Source of the DNA: Burkholderia cepacia
GTDB lineage: Bacteria > Pseudomonadota > Gammaproteobacteria > Burkholderiales > Burkholderiaceae
Length of the DNA: 64,000 nt
Assembly: GCF_029962485.1 (NCBI RefSeq)
Contig: NZ_CP073637.1
Coordinates: forward strand, 1-64,000
Direction of reading: 5' to 3'
Below the pieces are notes generated by a model. The model was not told the DNA's origin. It did no database searches and saw only the letters and a program-made list of their open reading frames with translations. Of the stretch, positions 50,324 to 59,250 are shown in pieces. Every line of letters starts with the position of its first letter. The stretch's first letter is position 1. Position numbers and translations under genes: made by a program.

Positions 50324-50827
50324 TTACTGGACGACGAACTCGGTGAACAGCACGTCGTCGACCTTCGCGCGCTGGTTGCCCGGCTGGGTCGGCTGCTCGA
50401 TCAGGTCCCGCAGTTCCTTCGCGAGCGAACGTTTGCCGTCCGGCGTCGCGAGTTCCTCGGGATGCTTGTTCGACAACGCGAGCAGGATCCGGCTGCGGAT
50501 CTCCGGCATCCGCGCGGTCAGTTGCTCCTGTGCCTTCGGGTCGGTGAGCTTCAGCGACAGGCCGACGCGCAGGTAGTGCTGCGCGCCGTCGTCCGACTGC
50601 AGGTTCACCGTGAGCGGGTCGAGCGGGAAGAACACCGGCGCGGCCAGCGGCGGCGGCTCGGCGGGCGCGCTCGCATGGCCGACGCCTGCCTTGCTCAGGA
50701 ACACGTACATGCCGCCGGCTGCGGCGGCGGCCGCGCCCAGCGCGACGATGGCGATGAGTGCGATGCGCTTGAACTTGCCGGACGAAGCCGGCTTGTCGGC
50801 GGTCGGGTTTGCGGTCGTGGAGGCCAT
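50324..50827 (-). CDS. fliL: Flagellar basal-body protein FliL
   Basis: FliL is a single-pass inner-membrane protein that forms rings around stators and supports torque. The 167 residues have a short cytoplasmic N-terminus, a membrane helix (FKRIALIAIVALGAAAAAAG) and a periplasmic stomatin-like domain (FFPLDPLTVNLQSDDGAQHY, LRVGLSLKLTDPKAQEQL). ATG 50827 (MASTTANPT) is preferred to a longer frame. It is the first gene of the fliLMNOPQR run. The 195-bp upstream gap shows no clear sigma-28 or sigma-54 promoter. Confidence 0.95.
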   Translation of the reverse strand: MASTTANPTADKPASSGKFKRIALIAIVALGAAAAAAGGMYVFLSKAGVGHASAPAEPPPLAAPVFFPLDPLTVNLQSDDGAQHYLRVGLSLKLTDPKAQEQLTARMPEIRSRILLALSNKHPEELATPDGKRSLAKELRDLIEQPTQPGNQRAKVDDVLFTEFVVQ

Positions 50828-51022
50828 GTGAATGCGTGCGTGATGTCTCGTAGCATGCATTGTTCGGCATCCGGGCCGAGCCCGATGGGCGGAAAAGAGG
50901 GGGGATTTGCGGCTATCTCAGCCGATTGTCGGCCGGGTGTCGGCCGGATGCAGGGAATCGGGGCCGGCAGGACGCGGCGGTGCGGCATGCCGGGCGGGCG
51001 TTGGCCGCCCGGCGCGGGGGTG

Positions 51023-51745
51023 TCAGATCGGCAGCAGCGTCAGCAGCGGCGCGATCAGCACCATCGCGACGCCCGCGATCATCATCGTCAGGCTCGACAC
51101 GACGCCTTCCTCGCTGCCGATCTCGCGCGCCTTCGCGGTGCCCACGCCGTGGGCGGCCGCGCCGAACAGCGCGCCGCGCGCGAGCCGCGTGCGCATCGGC
51201 ACGAGGGCGAGCACGAGCTCGCCGAGCAGCATCCCGCAGATGCCGGTCGCGATCACGAACAGCGCCGTGAGGTCCCTCGGTGCGTGGATCTTGTCCGACA
51301 CCGCGAGCGCGAACGGCGTCGACACCGAGCGCGTCATCAGCGAGCGCTGCAGCTCGGGCGACAGGTGCAGCAGCTTCGCGAGCAGCAGCGATCCGCACAC
51401 GCCCGCGCCGATCCCGACCGCGACGCCGACCGACAGCGACAGCCAGTGGCGGCGAATCAGGTCGCGATATTCATAGATCGGCACCGCGAACGCGATTGTC
51501 GCCGGGCCGAGCAGCCACATCAGCCAGCGCGTGTCGCGGAAGTAGACCGAATACGGGATGCCGGTCAGCAGCACGAGCAGCACCAGCACGCCCGGCACGA
51601 ACACGAGCGGCGAGAACAGCAGCGTCTTCTTGTAGGCGTAGAGGCGTTTCGACGCGAAATACAGCACGACCGTCAGCACGAAGCAGCCGAGGGAAATCGC
51701 GGTGTTCACGCGGTCGGCGGGCAGGTTCGATAGCGCGGCAAGCAT
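51023..51745 (-). CDS. lrgB: LrgB/CidB-family membrane protein
   Basis: The 240-residue protein has about seven membrane segments and the family motifs TRSVSTPFALAVSDKI and GAAAHGVGTAKAREIG. LrgB/CidB act with LrgA/CidA as holin- or antiholin-like exporters; recent views favour transport of small acids such as pyruvate or glycolate. It follows lrgA by 13 bp. A LysR gene is divergent from the pair, the usual arrangement for CidR-type control. Confidence 0.92.
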   Translation of the reverse strand: MLAALSNLPADRVNTAISLGCFVLTVVLYFASKRLYAYKKTLLFSPLVFVPGVLVLLVLLTGIPYSVYFRDTRWLMWLLGPATIAFAVPIYEYRDLIRRHWLSLSVGVAVGIGAGVCGSLLLAKLLHLSPELQRSLMTRSVSTPFALAVSDKIHAPRDLTALFVIATGICGMLLGELVLALVPMRTRLARGALFGAAAHGVGTAKAREIGSEEGVVSSLTMMIAGVAMVLIAPLLTLLPI

Positions 51746-51758
51746 GGGCGGCTCCGGC

Positions 51759-52232
51759 TCAGTGCGCGGACACGGCGCTCAGGCGCGTGCGGCGGCGCTC
51801 GGCGAACACGCGCTGGACGGCGAGCCGGCGTTCGAGCTTCGCGGCGAGATCGACCGCGACGGCTACCGCGACCATCACGAACGCGGTGCCCGCGAGCATC
51901 ACCAGCGCGATGCGCCAGCCGTCCTCGCGGAACAGCCCGCCGTACTGGACGGCCGCGACGGCGGCCGGCACGAAGAACAGCAGCATGTCGGACAGCAGCC
52001 AGTTCGCGCCGTCCTTCACCCATGCGGGCGCGACGCGGCCCGAGAACAGCAGCACGAGGAGCACCGCGAGGCCGATCACGCCGGACGGAATCGGCAGCCC
52101 GACCTTGCGCACGGCCCAGTCGACGGCCATCCACAGCGCGCCGAGCGCGGCGGCCTGCAGCACGATCCGGCCCGTATGCGCGAGGTTGCCCGAGGCGGCA
52201 GGGCGGGCGGCAGCAGCGGTGGTCGGCTTGGT
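51759..52232 (-). CDS. lrgA: LrgA/CidA-family holin-like protein
   Basis: The 157-residue protein has four membrane segments, including LGALWMAVDWAVRKVGLPIP and SGVIGLAVLLVLLFSG, with the conserved GLPIPSGVIGL. A basic tail (AKLERRLAVQRVFAERRR) would be cytoplasmic. ATG 52232 is favoured because GGAG precedes it by 6 bases; an ATG at 52247 is also in frame. It is paired with lrgB. Confidence 0.88.
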   Translation of the reverse strand, partial: TKPTTAAAARPAASGNLAHTGRIVLQAAALGALWMAVDWAVRKVGLPIPSGVIGLAVLLVLLFSGRVAPAWVKDGANWLLSDMLLFFVPAAVAAVQYGGLFREDGWRIALVMLAGTAFVMVAVAVAVDLAAKLERRLAVQRVFAERRRTRLSAVSAH

Positions 52233-52322
52233 CATGGCGGGCTCCATACAGATATTGCGTTGATGGAGTGAGTATAGGGTTTCCCCTAACCATAAATAAA
52301 ATGACTTGTCTCTATCCTTGTC

Positions 52323-52337
52323 ATTCCAATTCGGAAT
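52323..52337. promoter_or_regulatory. LysR-type binding site candidate
   Basis: ATTCC and GGAAT flank five bases, giving TTCC-N5-GGAA with the T-N11-A pattern of LysR boxes. It sits in the 143-bp gap between lrgA and the divergent LysR gene, near a likely leftward -10 element TATACT (52276-52271). Confidence 0.55.
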
Positions 52338-52375
52338 TCACCTTTTGATTGCCGCACCAATTTGGGGAGATGTCG

Positions 52376-53302
52376 ATGGAATTGCGCGCGCTGCGGTACT
52401 TCGTCGAGGTGGTTCGCCAGCAGAGCTTCACGGCGGCCGCCGACAAGCTGTTCGTGACGCAGCCGACCATCAGCAAGATGGTGAAGGCGCTCGAGGACGA
52501 GATCGGTTCGCCGCTGCTGCTGCGCGACGGCCGGCAGATGGTGCTGACCGATGCGGGGCGGATCGTGTTTCAGCGCGGCCAGGACGTGCTCGCCGCGCAG
52601 GCGCAGCTGCAGTCGGAGCTGAACGATCTCGGCACGCTCGGCCGCGGCGAGCTGACGATCGGTATCCCGCCGCTCGGCGGCTCGCTGTTCACGCCGATCA
52701 TCGCCGCGTACAAGCAGCGCTACCCGAACATCGAGCTGAAGCTGTTCGAGCAGGGCGCGCGGATGATCGAGGCCGCGCTGACGTCGGGCGAACTGGAACT
52801 CGGCGGGCTGCTGGAGCCGGTGGATCCCGGCACCTTCGAGCGGCTGCCGATGGTGCGCGCGCCGCTGTGGCTCGTCGCGCCGCGCGAGTCGCGCTGGGAG
52901 GACCACGCGGCCGTGCCGCTCGGCGATCTCGCGCGCGAATCGTTCGTGTTCTATGCCGAAAGCCTCGCACTGCACGACGCGGTGCTCGACGCGTGCCGGC
53001 AGGTCGGCTTCACGCCGTCGATCGTGAGCCGCAGCGGCCACTGGGATTTCATGGCCGCGCTCGTGCATGCGGGCGTCGGCATCGCGCTGCTGCCCGAGCC
53101 GTACTGCCGGCGGCTCGACGCCGGCCAGTTCACATGCCGGCCGATCGTCGAGCCGGAGATCACGTGGGCGATCGCGCTCGGCTGGCTGAAGAAGGGCTAC
53201 CTGTCGCACGCGGCGCGCGCGTGGCTCGACGTCGCGCGGGCGACGCTGCCCATCGCACCCGGCGACGATCTGGCGTTCGGCGGGTTGCGGGCGAGGGAGT
53301 GA
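52376..53302 (+). CDS. LysR-family transcriptional regulator (CidR-like by context)
   Basis: The 308-residue regulator has the N-terminal winged helix (ELRALRYFVEVVRQQSFTAA, then LFVTQPTISKMVKALEDEIG) and a two-lobed effector-binding domain beginning ELTIGIPPLGGSLF. ATG 52376 is chosen because GGGGAG precedes it by 6 bases; an ATG 6 bp upstream is too close to that site. Being divergent from lrgAB, it probably controls that operon in response to an organic acid. Confidence 0.92.
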   Translation: MELRALRYFVEVVRQQSFTAAADKLFVTQPTISKMVKALEDEIGSPLLLRDGRQMVLTDAGRIVFQRGQDVLAAQAQLQSELNDLGTLGRGELTIGIPPLGGSLFTPIIAAYKQRYPNIELKLFEQGARMIEAALTSGELELGGLLEPVDPGTFERLPMVRAPLWLVAPRESRWEDHAAVPLGDLARESFVFYAESLALHDAVLDACRQVGFTPSIVSRSGHWDFMAALVHAGVGIALLPEPYCRRLDAGQFTCRPIVEPEITWAIALGWLKKGYLSHAARAWLDVARATLPIAPGDDLAFGGLRARE

Positions 53303-53340
53303 CCGCTGGGCGCCCGGCCGGTAAAGCGGGCGGCGAAACG

Positions 53341-53370
53341 AAAAGGGCGGCCGTCGTGGCCGCCCGTCGC
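53341..53370 (-). terminator. Rho-independent terminator of the emrB-type gene
   Basis: On the - strand GGGCGGCC (53365-53358) pairs with GGCCGCCC (53352-53345) around a five-base loop, followed by TTTTCG. It lies just past the stop codon of the leftward transporter. Confidence 0.8.
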
Positions 53371-53374
53371 GTGC

Positions 53375-54934
53375 TCAATGCCCCATCGCGGGCCCCGCCC
53401 CCTTCTTCGGCTTCGTGATCCACACGAGCACCGCGAGCGCGCCGAACATGAACGCCGACAGCAGGAAGAAGTCGTTGGTCGCCATCATGAAGCCCTGCTG
53501 CGTGACGAGCTGGTTGAGTTGAGCGTTGGCCGTCTGGCCGACGATGCCAAGCTGCGACAGCGCGCCCTGGTAGTCGGTCGTGCTCTGCGCATACACGCTC
53601 ACCGATTCCGACAGCCGCGCGTGGTGGTAGATCGCGTCGTTCTCCCAGAACGTCGAGCTGGCCGCGGTGCCGATCGCGCCGGACAGCGTGCGCAGGAAGT
53701 TCGACAGCCCCGATGCGCTCGCGAGCCGCTCGTCGGAGATGCTCGACAGCGTGATCGTCGTCATCGGCACGAAGAAGCACGCAACGCCGATCCCCTGCAC
53801 GAGCCGCGGCAGGATCACGTGGTTGAACGGCACATCGAGCGTAAACGTCGAGTTCCAGATCGACACGCCCGCGAACACGATGAACGCGAAGCTCGCGACC
53901 ATCCGCAGGTCGAGCCGGTGCATGTTGCGGCCGATCAGCGGCGACAGCACGAGCGCGAGCAGCCCGACCGGCGCGGTCGCGAGGCCGGCCTTGCCGGCCG
54001 TGTAGCCCATCACCGTCTGCAGCCATAGCGGGAAGATCACGACCGAGCCGAAGAACGCCATGAAGCCGAACGAGATGATCATCGCGCCGAGCGCGAAGTT
54101 GCGATCCTTGAACAGCGACAGGTCGACCACGGGCTCCTTCTCGGTCGCCTCCCACACGAGCATGAACGCGAGCGAGACGACCGCGATCAGCGCGAGCGCG
54201 ACGATGAACGACGAGTTGAACCAGTCGCGGTCCTTGCCGAGGTCGAGCATCATCTGCAGGCACGACACGCCGATCACGAGCAGCGCAAGGCCGATCGCGT
54301 CGATCCGCTGCTTCGACGTCTTCGTCTCGCGCCCGCGCAGCAGGAAATACGCGCAGGCCGCGGAGAAGATGCCGATCGGCAAATTGATATAGAAGATCCA
54401 CGGCCACGTGTAGTTGTCGCTGATCCAGCCGCCCAGCAACGGGCCGAAGATCGGCGCGACGATCACCGTCATCGCCCATAGCCCGAGCGCGAGCCCGCGC
54501 TTCGCGGGCGGATAGCTGCGCATCAGGATCGTCTGCGACAGCGGCACCATCGGCCCCGACACGAGGCCCTGCAGCAGCCGGAACGCGATCAGCGTCTCGA
54601 AATTGGTCGCGAAGCCGCACAGCGCCGACGCGACCGTGAACGCAAGCACCGACAGCGTGAACAACCGCACCTCGCCGACCCGCCGCGCGAGCCAGCCGGT
54701 GAGCGGCACCGCGATCGCGGACGCGACCGAATACGACGAGATCACCCACGTGCCTTCGCTGGTCGCGACGCCGAGGCTGCCCGAGATGGTCGGCACCGCG
54801 ACGTTCGCGATCGACGTGTCGAGCACTTCCATGAAGGTGCCGAGCGCGAGCCCGATGGTGAGCAGCGCGAGCGTCCCGCCGGACAGCGGCGCAGGTGCGG
54901 CGGGGGAGGCGGCGGATGCCGTGGTGGCGGACAT
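53375..54934 (-). CDS. emrB: MFS multidrug exporter, DHA2/EmrB family
   Basis: The 519-residue protein has 14 predicted membrane segments. It carries the family motif C LDTSIANVAVPTISGSLG in helix 1, WVISSYSVASAIAVPLTGWL, and motif A-like GWLARRVGEVRLF. EmrB pumps normally work with an EmrA membrane-fusion protein and an outer-membrane factor. No emrA is adjacent here; a MarR gene lies upstream and an outer-membrane factor is 1.4 kb away on the other strand. Substrates are unknown. Confidence 0.92.
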   Translation of the reverse strand: MSATTASAASPAAPAPLSGGTLALLTIGLALGTFMEVLDTSIANVAVPTISGSLGVATSEGTWVISSYSVASAIAVPLTGWLARRVGEVRLFTLSVLAFTVASALCGFATNFETLIAFRLLQGLVSGPMVPLSQTILMRSYPPAKRGLALGLWAMTVIVAPIFGPLLGGWISDNYTWPWIFYINLPIGIFSAACAYFLLRGRETKTSKQRIDAIGLALLVIGVSCLQMMLDLGKDRDWFNSSFIVALALIAVVSLAFMLVWEATEKEPVVDLSLFKDRNFALGAMIISFGFMAFFGSVVIFPLWLQTVMGYTAGKAGLATAPVGLLALVLSPLIGRNMHRLDLRMVASFAFIVFAGVSIWNSTFTLDVPFNHVILPRLVQGIGVACFFVPMTTITLSSISDERLASASGLSNFLRTLSGAIGTAASSTFWENDAIYHHARLSESVSVYAQSTTDYQGALSQLGIVGQTANAQLNQLVTQQGFMMATNDFFLLSAFMFGALAVLVWITKPKKGAGPAMGH

Positions 54935-55071
54935 CGGAATCTCCTAGACGCGGCGCGCACGACGCGCCGGCACGACGGACGGACGTGCGACGCAGCGCAG
55001 CCCGGCCGGATGGAACGAAAAAGGGAAAAAACGGAGCGCGTGTCCTGTCATCTTCTGCCCAGACAGATAAA

Positions 55072-55085
55072 TAAGCGAATGCTTA
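55072..55085. promoter_or_regulatory. Inverted repeat upstream of emrB, MarR operator candidate
   Basis: TAAGC (55072-55076) and GCTTA (55081-55085) flank four bases in the 177-bp gap between emrB and marR. A similar TTGCTTAG lies upstream of marR at 55661-55668, so both genes may be controlled by the MarR protein. Confidence 0.45.
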
Positions 55086-55111
55086 ACCTAGACATGGGGC
55101 CTCCGCGCACA

Positions 55112-55597
55112 TCAGGCGTCTTCGTCGGGCTTCGGGCAGCCGGTCGAACCGGGCCCGTTGGCGATGAAGCGTTGCAGCAGGCCGGTGAGCGTCGCGAGTT
55201 CGTCGGCCGAGAAGCCGTCGAGCTGCGCGTTGAGCGCGGTCGCGACCAGCGACGGCAGCGCGCGGGCGGCTTCGGTGCCGCGTTCGGTCAGCGACAGCTC
55301 GATCATCCGGCGATCCTGCTCGCTGCGCGAACGTGCGATCAGCCCCTTGCGTTCGAGCCGGTCGAGCATCCGCGTCATCGAACCGCTGTCGTACGACATC
55401 TTGCGCGACAGCTCGAACGGCGTGCGCGCATAGCCGCGCGACAGCAGCAGGATCACGCCGATCTGCTGCGCGGTGAGATCGAGCGGTTCGAGCGCACGGT
55501 CCATCCGCTCGACGAGCGCCTGCTTCGCCTTCGACAGGTAATAGCCGAGGCTCGTTTCCAGCGCGATGTTCTCGGGATCGTAAAGGCCGCCGGTCAT
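55112..55597 (-). CDS. MarR-family transcriptional regulator
   Basis: The 161-residue protein has the MarR winged-helix fold: LDLTAQQIGVILLLSRG leads into FELSRKMSYDSGSMTRMLDR (recognition helix) and the wing RSRSEQDRRMIELSLTERG. It lies just upstream of the emrB-type pump on the same strand and is probably its repressor. The spacing (177 bp) leaves room for a separate emrB promoter. Confidence 0.92.
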   Translation of the reverse strand: MTGGLYDPENIALETSLGYYLSKAKQALVERMDRALEPLDLTAQQIGVILLLSRGYARTPFELSRKMSYDSGSMTRMLDRLERKGLIARSRSEQDRRMIELSLTERGTEAARALPSLVATALNAQLDGFSADELATLTGLLQRFIANGPGSTGCPKPDEDA

Positions 55598-55659
55598 ACG
55601 ATTGCGCGCGCAGCAATAGTGCGTTTCAGGTTAAAACGCGCCCAGTATCTTGAAAAATG

Positions 55660-55673
55660 ATTGCTTAGTCAAT
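55660..55673. promoter_or_regulatory. Inverted repeat upstream of the MarR gene
   Basis: ATTG and CAAT flank CTTAGT in an A+T-rich patch 63 bp before the marR start. It shares TGCTTA with the repeat in front of emrB, as expected for an autoregulatory operator. Confidence 0.4.
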
Positions 55674-55763
55674 ATTATTTGAGGCAACCAGTTACGACGT
55701 GCATGTTGCACTGCCGGAGACGATGTTCTGACCGATTCGCCCGCGCTGCCGGGCACCCCGAGG

Positions 55764-56057
55764 ATGTTCGCGATGCTGTCCCTGAAAAATGCCGCCGGCG
55801 CGCTGCGCCGCAACCTGACCGATACCGCTCATCATGTGTTTTCCGGGCCGCACCGCGGCTGGAAGATCGCGCTGTACGTGACGATGCTGGTCGTGCCGGG
55901 CGGCTCGCTCGCGGCGCTCGGGTTCGCATGGTTCGATCATCGCCGGCAACGCAACGCGAAGGGCGGCGCACGCCGCACGAGCCAGCCGGCCGCCACGGAG
56001 CCGTCGACATGGCGGTCCGCCGGCGAGCCCATCCCGGTGCCGGTGCGCTGCCACTGA
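55764..56057 (+). CDS. Small membrane protein of unknown function
   Basis: The 97-residue protein has a basic amphipathic start (LKNAAGALRRNLTDTAHHVF), one membrane helix (WKIALYVTMLVVPGGSLAAL) and a polar basic tail (FDHRRQRNAKGGARRTSQPA). M4 is an alternative start. It is divergent from the MarR gene and read towards the outer-membrane factor gene. I do not recognise the family; coding status rests on the coherent helix and composition. Confidence 0.5.
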   Translation: MFAMLSLKNAAGALRRNLTDTAHHVFSGPHRGWKIALYVTMLVVPGGSLAALGFAWFDHRRQRNAKGGARRTSQPAATEPSTWRSAGEPIPVPVRCH

Positions 56058-56326
56058 CGCCGCACCGCCCCCGCTTTTCCGCCTGATCCGACCGGGCGCC
56101 CGCCGCGCCATGCGTGGCCGGCGCCGCACGCCTGCGTTTCCGCAAGCGATCCGTAATGGCCGGTAAACCGGCCATCCGCGCCGGTAACACATTCCGCCCT
56201 TCGCGCACCGTACCCTTAGGGCTGCGCAGCTTCCCCGCCGTCAGTTACCATTTGTCCGCCAGCGGCATGACGACCGCATCGCGCGACGCCGCTCGCCGGC
56301 CGTCACGCCCAGACAGGAAAACCACA

Positions 56327-57898
56327 ATGCCGTACGCCTCCCTCCCGCGCGCCCTTCGCCCGCTGAGCGCCGCCGTCGCCGTCGCGACGGCCGTGCTGCT
56401 CGCCGGCTGTGCCGTCGGGCCCGACTATCACCGGCCCGACACGTCGATCCCCGCAGCCTTCAAGGAAGCGCCGGCCGGCTGGAAAGTCGCGCAACCGGCC
56501 GACCGCACCGACCGCGGTGCGTGGTGGACGGTCTACAACGATCCGCAGCTCGATGCGCTGATCGGCAAACTCAACGCATCGAACCAGACCATCGCGCAGT
56601 CGGCGGCCGCCTACCGGCAGGCACGTGCGCTCGTCACCGAGGCGCGCGCCGCGTATTTCCCGACCGTCGGGCTGACCGCGTCGGGCTCGCGTGCCCGCAC
56701 GCCGCGCACGTCGGTGTCGTCGGGCTCGTCGTCGAGTTTCGGCAGCGGGTCGTCCGGGTCGATCAACAACAGCTACAGCGTCGGCCTCGATGCAAGCTGG
56801 GAGCCCGATCTGTGGGGCAAGGTGAGCCGCACCGTCAGCGCGCAGCGCGCCGGCGAAGCGGCGGCGGCGGCCGATCTCGCGAATGCGCGGCTGTCGCAGC
56901 AGGCGCTGCTCGCGCAGACCTATTTCCAGCTGCGCACGTCCGATGCGCTGCAAAAGCTGCTCGACGACACCGTGAAGTCGTACGAACAGTCGCTGAAGCT
57001 CACGCAGAACCAGTACGCGCAGGGTGTTGCCGCCCGCGCGGACGTGATCCAGGCGCAGACGCAGCTGCAGAGCGCGCAGGCCGCGCAGATCGATAACGGC
57101 GTCGCGCGCGCGCAATACGAGCACGCGATCGCGACGCTGATCGGCGAACCGGCGTCGACCTTCTCGCTGCCGCCGAACCCGCTCGCGGCCGAGCCGCCGA
57201 TCACGCCGGTCGACGTGCCGTCCGCGATCCTCGAGCGCCGGCCCGACATCGCGGCGGCCGAACGGCGTGCGGCGGCCGCGAACGAGCAGATCGGCGTCGC
57301 GATCGCCGCGTTCTTTCCCACACTGACGCTGTCGGCCACCGGCGGCTTCCAGAGCTCGGTGTGGTCGCAACTGTTCACGCTGCCGGCGCGTTTCTGGACG
57401 GTTGGCCCGCAGCTCGCGGCCACGCTGTTCGATGCGGGGCTGCGCGCCGCGCAGACCGACGCCGCGCGCGCAACCTACGACCAGGACGTCGCCGCATATC
57501 GTCTCGCGGTGCTCACCGCATTCCAGGACGTCGAGGACAACCTCGCGTCGCAACGCATCCTCGCGCAGGAAATCGACGTGCAGCGGCAGGCCGTCGACAG
57601 CGCCGAACACTCGCTCGCGATCGTCACGAACCAGTACAAGGCCGGCACGGTCGCGTACCTGAACGTGCTGACCGCGCAGACCACCGCGTTCACCGCGCAG
57701 CAGAAGCTCGCGACGATCGCCGGCCAGCGGATGGTATCGTCGGTCGGGCTCGTGAAGGCGCTCGGCGGCGGCTGGGATGTGTCGGACATCGCGCGCGAGA
57801 ACGGCGGCATGGCGGCGCCGGCACCCGTGCCGGCGTCCGGTGCGGCCGCGCCCGCAGCCACCGCACCGTCGGTCGCGACGCCGCTCGCGCAAAAGTAA
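56327..57898 (+). CDS. Outer-membrane efflux lipoprotein (NodT/OprM family)
   Basis: The 523-residue product is a TolC-like trimeric channel. It has a lipoprotein signal with lipobox LLAGC, then AVGPDYHRPD, the family's standard mature start, and two repeated helical-barrel halves (SYSVGLDASWEPDLWGKVSR; AILERRPDIAAAERRAAAAN). A Gly/Ser-rich insert (SSGSSSSFGSGSSGS) lies near residue 145. The C-terminal ~40 residues are Ala/Pro-rich. ATG 56327 has AGGAAA upstream. It is not in an operon with a pump; the nearest is the emrB-type gene. Confidence 0.92.
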   Translation: MPYASLPRALRPLSAAVAVATAVLLAGCAVGPDYHRPDTSIPAAFKEAPAGWKVAQPADRTDRGAWWTVYNDPQLDALIGKLNASNQTIAQSAAAYRQARALVTEARAAYFPTVGLTASGSRARTPRTSVSSGSSSSFGSGSSGSINNSYSVGLDASWEPDLWGKVSRTVSAQRAGEAAAAADLANARLSQQALLAQTYFQLRTSDALQKLLDDTVKSYEQSLKLTQNQYAQGVAARADVIQAQTQLQSAQAAQIDNGVARAQYEHAIATLIGEPASTFSLPPNPLAAEPPITPVDVPSAILERRPDIAAAERRAAAANEQIGVAIAAFFPTLTLSATGGFQSSVWSQLFTLPARFWTVGPQLAATLFDAGLRAAQTDAARATYDQDVAAYRLAVLTAFQDVEDNLASQRILAQEIDVQRQAVDSAEHSLAIVTNQYKAGTVAYLNVLTAQTTAFTAQQKLATIAGQRMVSSVGLVKALGGGWDVSDIARENGGMAAPAPVPASGAAAPAATAPSVATPLAQK

Positions 57899-57919
57899 GG
57901 GAAGCGTGCGACGCGCGCG

Positions 57920-58708
57920 TCAGCGCTGCGCGTCGCCGAAGATCAGCGACACCTCGTTGTTTCCGATCGGGTGGCCGAGCAGATTCAGCAGCCCGGCGAG
58001 GTTCGCCTGCTGCTCGGGCGCCGCATGCGCGGTGCCGCGGAACGATCCCTGGCCGGGACCGAAGTTGCCGTGCCCGTCGAGGAACAGCGGGCCCTGCGTC
58101 GTCGACACGTCGAGATCGGCGCCCGCGCCCTTCGCCTGCAGCACCGCGAGGTACGAACCGAGCGGCTTCACGCGCGACACGCGCGAACTCATCGAATCGA
58201 TCGTCACCGTCAGCTGGCCGAACGCGTTGTTGCCGAACAGGCGCCAGTCGCTCCAGCCAACCCGCACGTCGCCCTGCAGGTCGAGCGTGTTGAACGGCGT
58301 GCCAAGCCCGGCGAGCAGCGACGCGGGCACGGCCATCGTGCCCGCCGACAGCACCGCGCCACGCCACGTCGCATCGAGCGTCACGGCATCGGGCATCGCC
58401 TCGGTCTGCCGCATGCGCATCTGCACGCGCCCGGTCAGCAGCGGCCAGAAGCGCGTGGTCCATTCGACCCGGCCCGGCAGCAGCGTCGCCGCGCTCTGGT
58501 CGGCACCCGGCGCGAGCATCAGCGTGCCCGAGCCGTGCCACAGCGACCCGTCCGGGTCGACGAGATTCACGTGTCCGCCGGTCGCGCGCGCGAACTGCGG
58601 CGCGATCCACGCGGCCGGTGCGAGCGCGACGAGTGTCACCGCCGTCGCCAATCCGCCCGCCAGTACCCACGGCAATACGGCGGTGAGCCGCTTCATCCCC
58701 GGCCTCAT
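57920..58708 (-). CDS. gspN: Type II secretion protein GspN
   Basis: The 262-residue protein has one N-terminal membrane helix (LTAVLPWVLAGGLATAVTLV) and a periplasmic region typical of GspN (VNLVDPDGSLWHGSGTLML). GspN is an accessory component found in only some T2SS operons; its exact task is unknown. Starts at 58708 (MRPGMKRL) or 58696 (MKRLTAV, with GAGG upstream) are both possible. It is the last gene of the gsp cluster and converges with the efflux lipoprotein gene, 21 bp apart. Confidence 0.88.
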   Translation of the reverse strand: MRPGMKRLTAVLPWVLAGGLATAVTLVALAPAAWIAPQFARATGGHVNLVDPDGSLWHGSGTLMLAPGADQSAATLLPGRVEWTTRFWPLLTGRVQMRMRQTEAMPDAVTLDATWRGAVLSAGTMAVPASLLAGLGTPFNTLDLQGDVRVGWSDWRLFGNNAFGQLTVTIDSMSSRVSRVKPLGSYLAVLQAKGAGADLDVSTTQGPLFLDGHGNFGPGQGSFRGTAHAAPEQQANLAGLLNLLGHPIGNNEVSLIFGDAQR

Positions 58709-58743
58709 CGGCCGACCGCCGCTTGCGTCATCCACTGCGTCAT

Positions 58744-59250
58744 TTATTTCTGTACGGAAGGTTGCATCACGGCCGTCAGGTCGACCTGGCCGTCGTCCTT
58801 CAGCGCGGTCGCGTGCGCCTCGCCGACCTGCACCTTGAACTGCCGGCGCGCATCGTCGAGCCACTGCGTCCACGCCGGGAACGACACGTTCTTCATCTGC
58901 ACCTGCACACCGTTGCCGACGATCTGCACCTGCGCACCCTGCAGCCCGTGATCGGACAACGACGCGGTCAGCGCGTCCTTCAGCGCGAGGCCGGTCGGCG
59001 CGACGCCTTGCGCGGCGGCCGCCAGCGACTTCGCCTCGTTAGCCTGTGCGGTCATCTGCGCGAGTTCCTGACGCATCGCCGGCAGCGCGCGCTGGATCCG
59101 GGCGCGGCCTTCCTGCGCGGGCGACCACAGCACCGAATACGCAATCGCGACGGCCAGCACGGCGCCGCCCCAGCCGAGCAGCGTCTTCTCGCGCGGCGAG
59201 CGCTCACCCCAGAACTGGGCCAGCGTCTGGTTCAGTTGTTCGGTTTTCAT
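58744..59250 (-). CDS. gspM: Type II secretion protein GspM
   Basis: The 168-residue inner-membrane assembly-platform protein begins KTEQLNQTLAQFWGERSPRE. It has one membrane helix (TLLGWGGAVLAVAIAYSVLW) and a ferredoxin-like periplasmic domain with a coiled linker. GspM binds GspL. The start overlaps the gspL stop by 4 bases. Confidence 0.9.
   Translation of the reverse strand: MKTEQLNQTLAQFWGERSPREKTLLGWGGAVLAVAIAYSVLWSPAQEGRARIQRALPAMRQELAQMTAQANEAKSLAAAAQGVAPTGLALKDALTASLSDHGLQGAQVQIVGNGVQVQMKNVSFPAWTQWLDDARRQFKVQVGEAHATALKDDGQVDLTAVMQPSVQK

Noticed and set aside
47278..50346. 1022-codon open frame antisense to the fli genes
   Set aside because: Shadow of fliP to fliM; Arg/His-rich with no recognisable fold.
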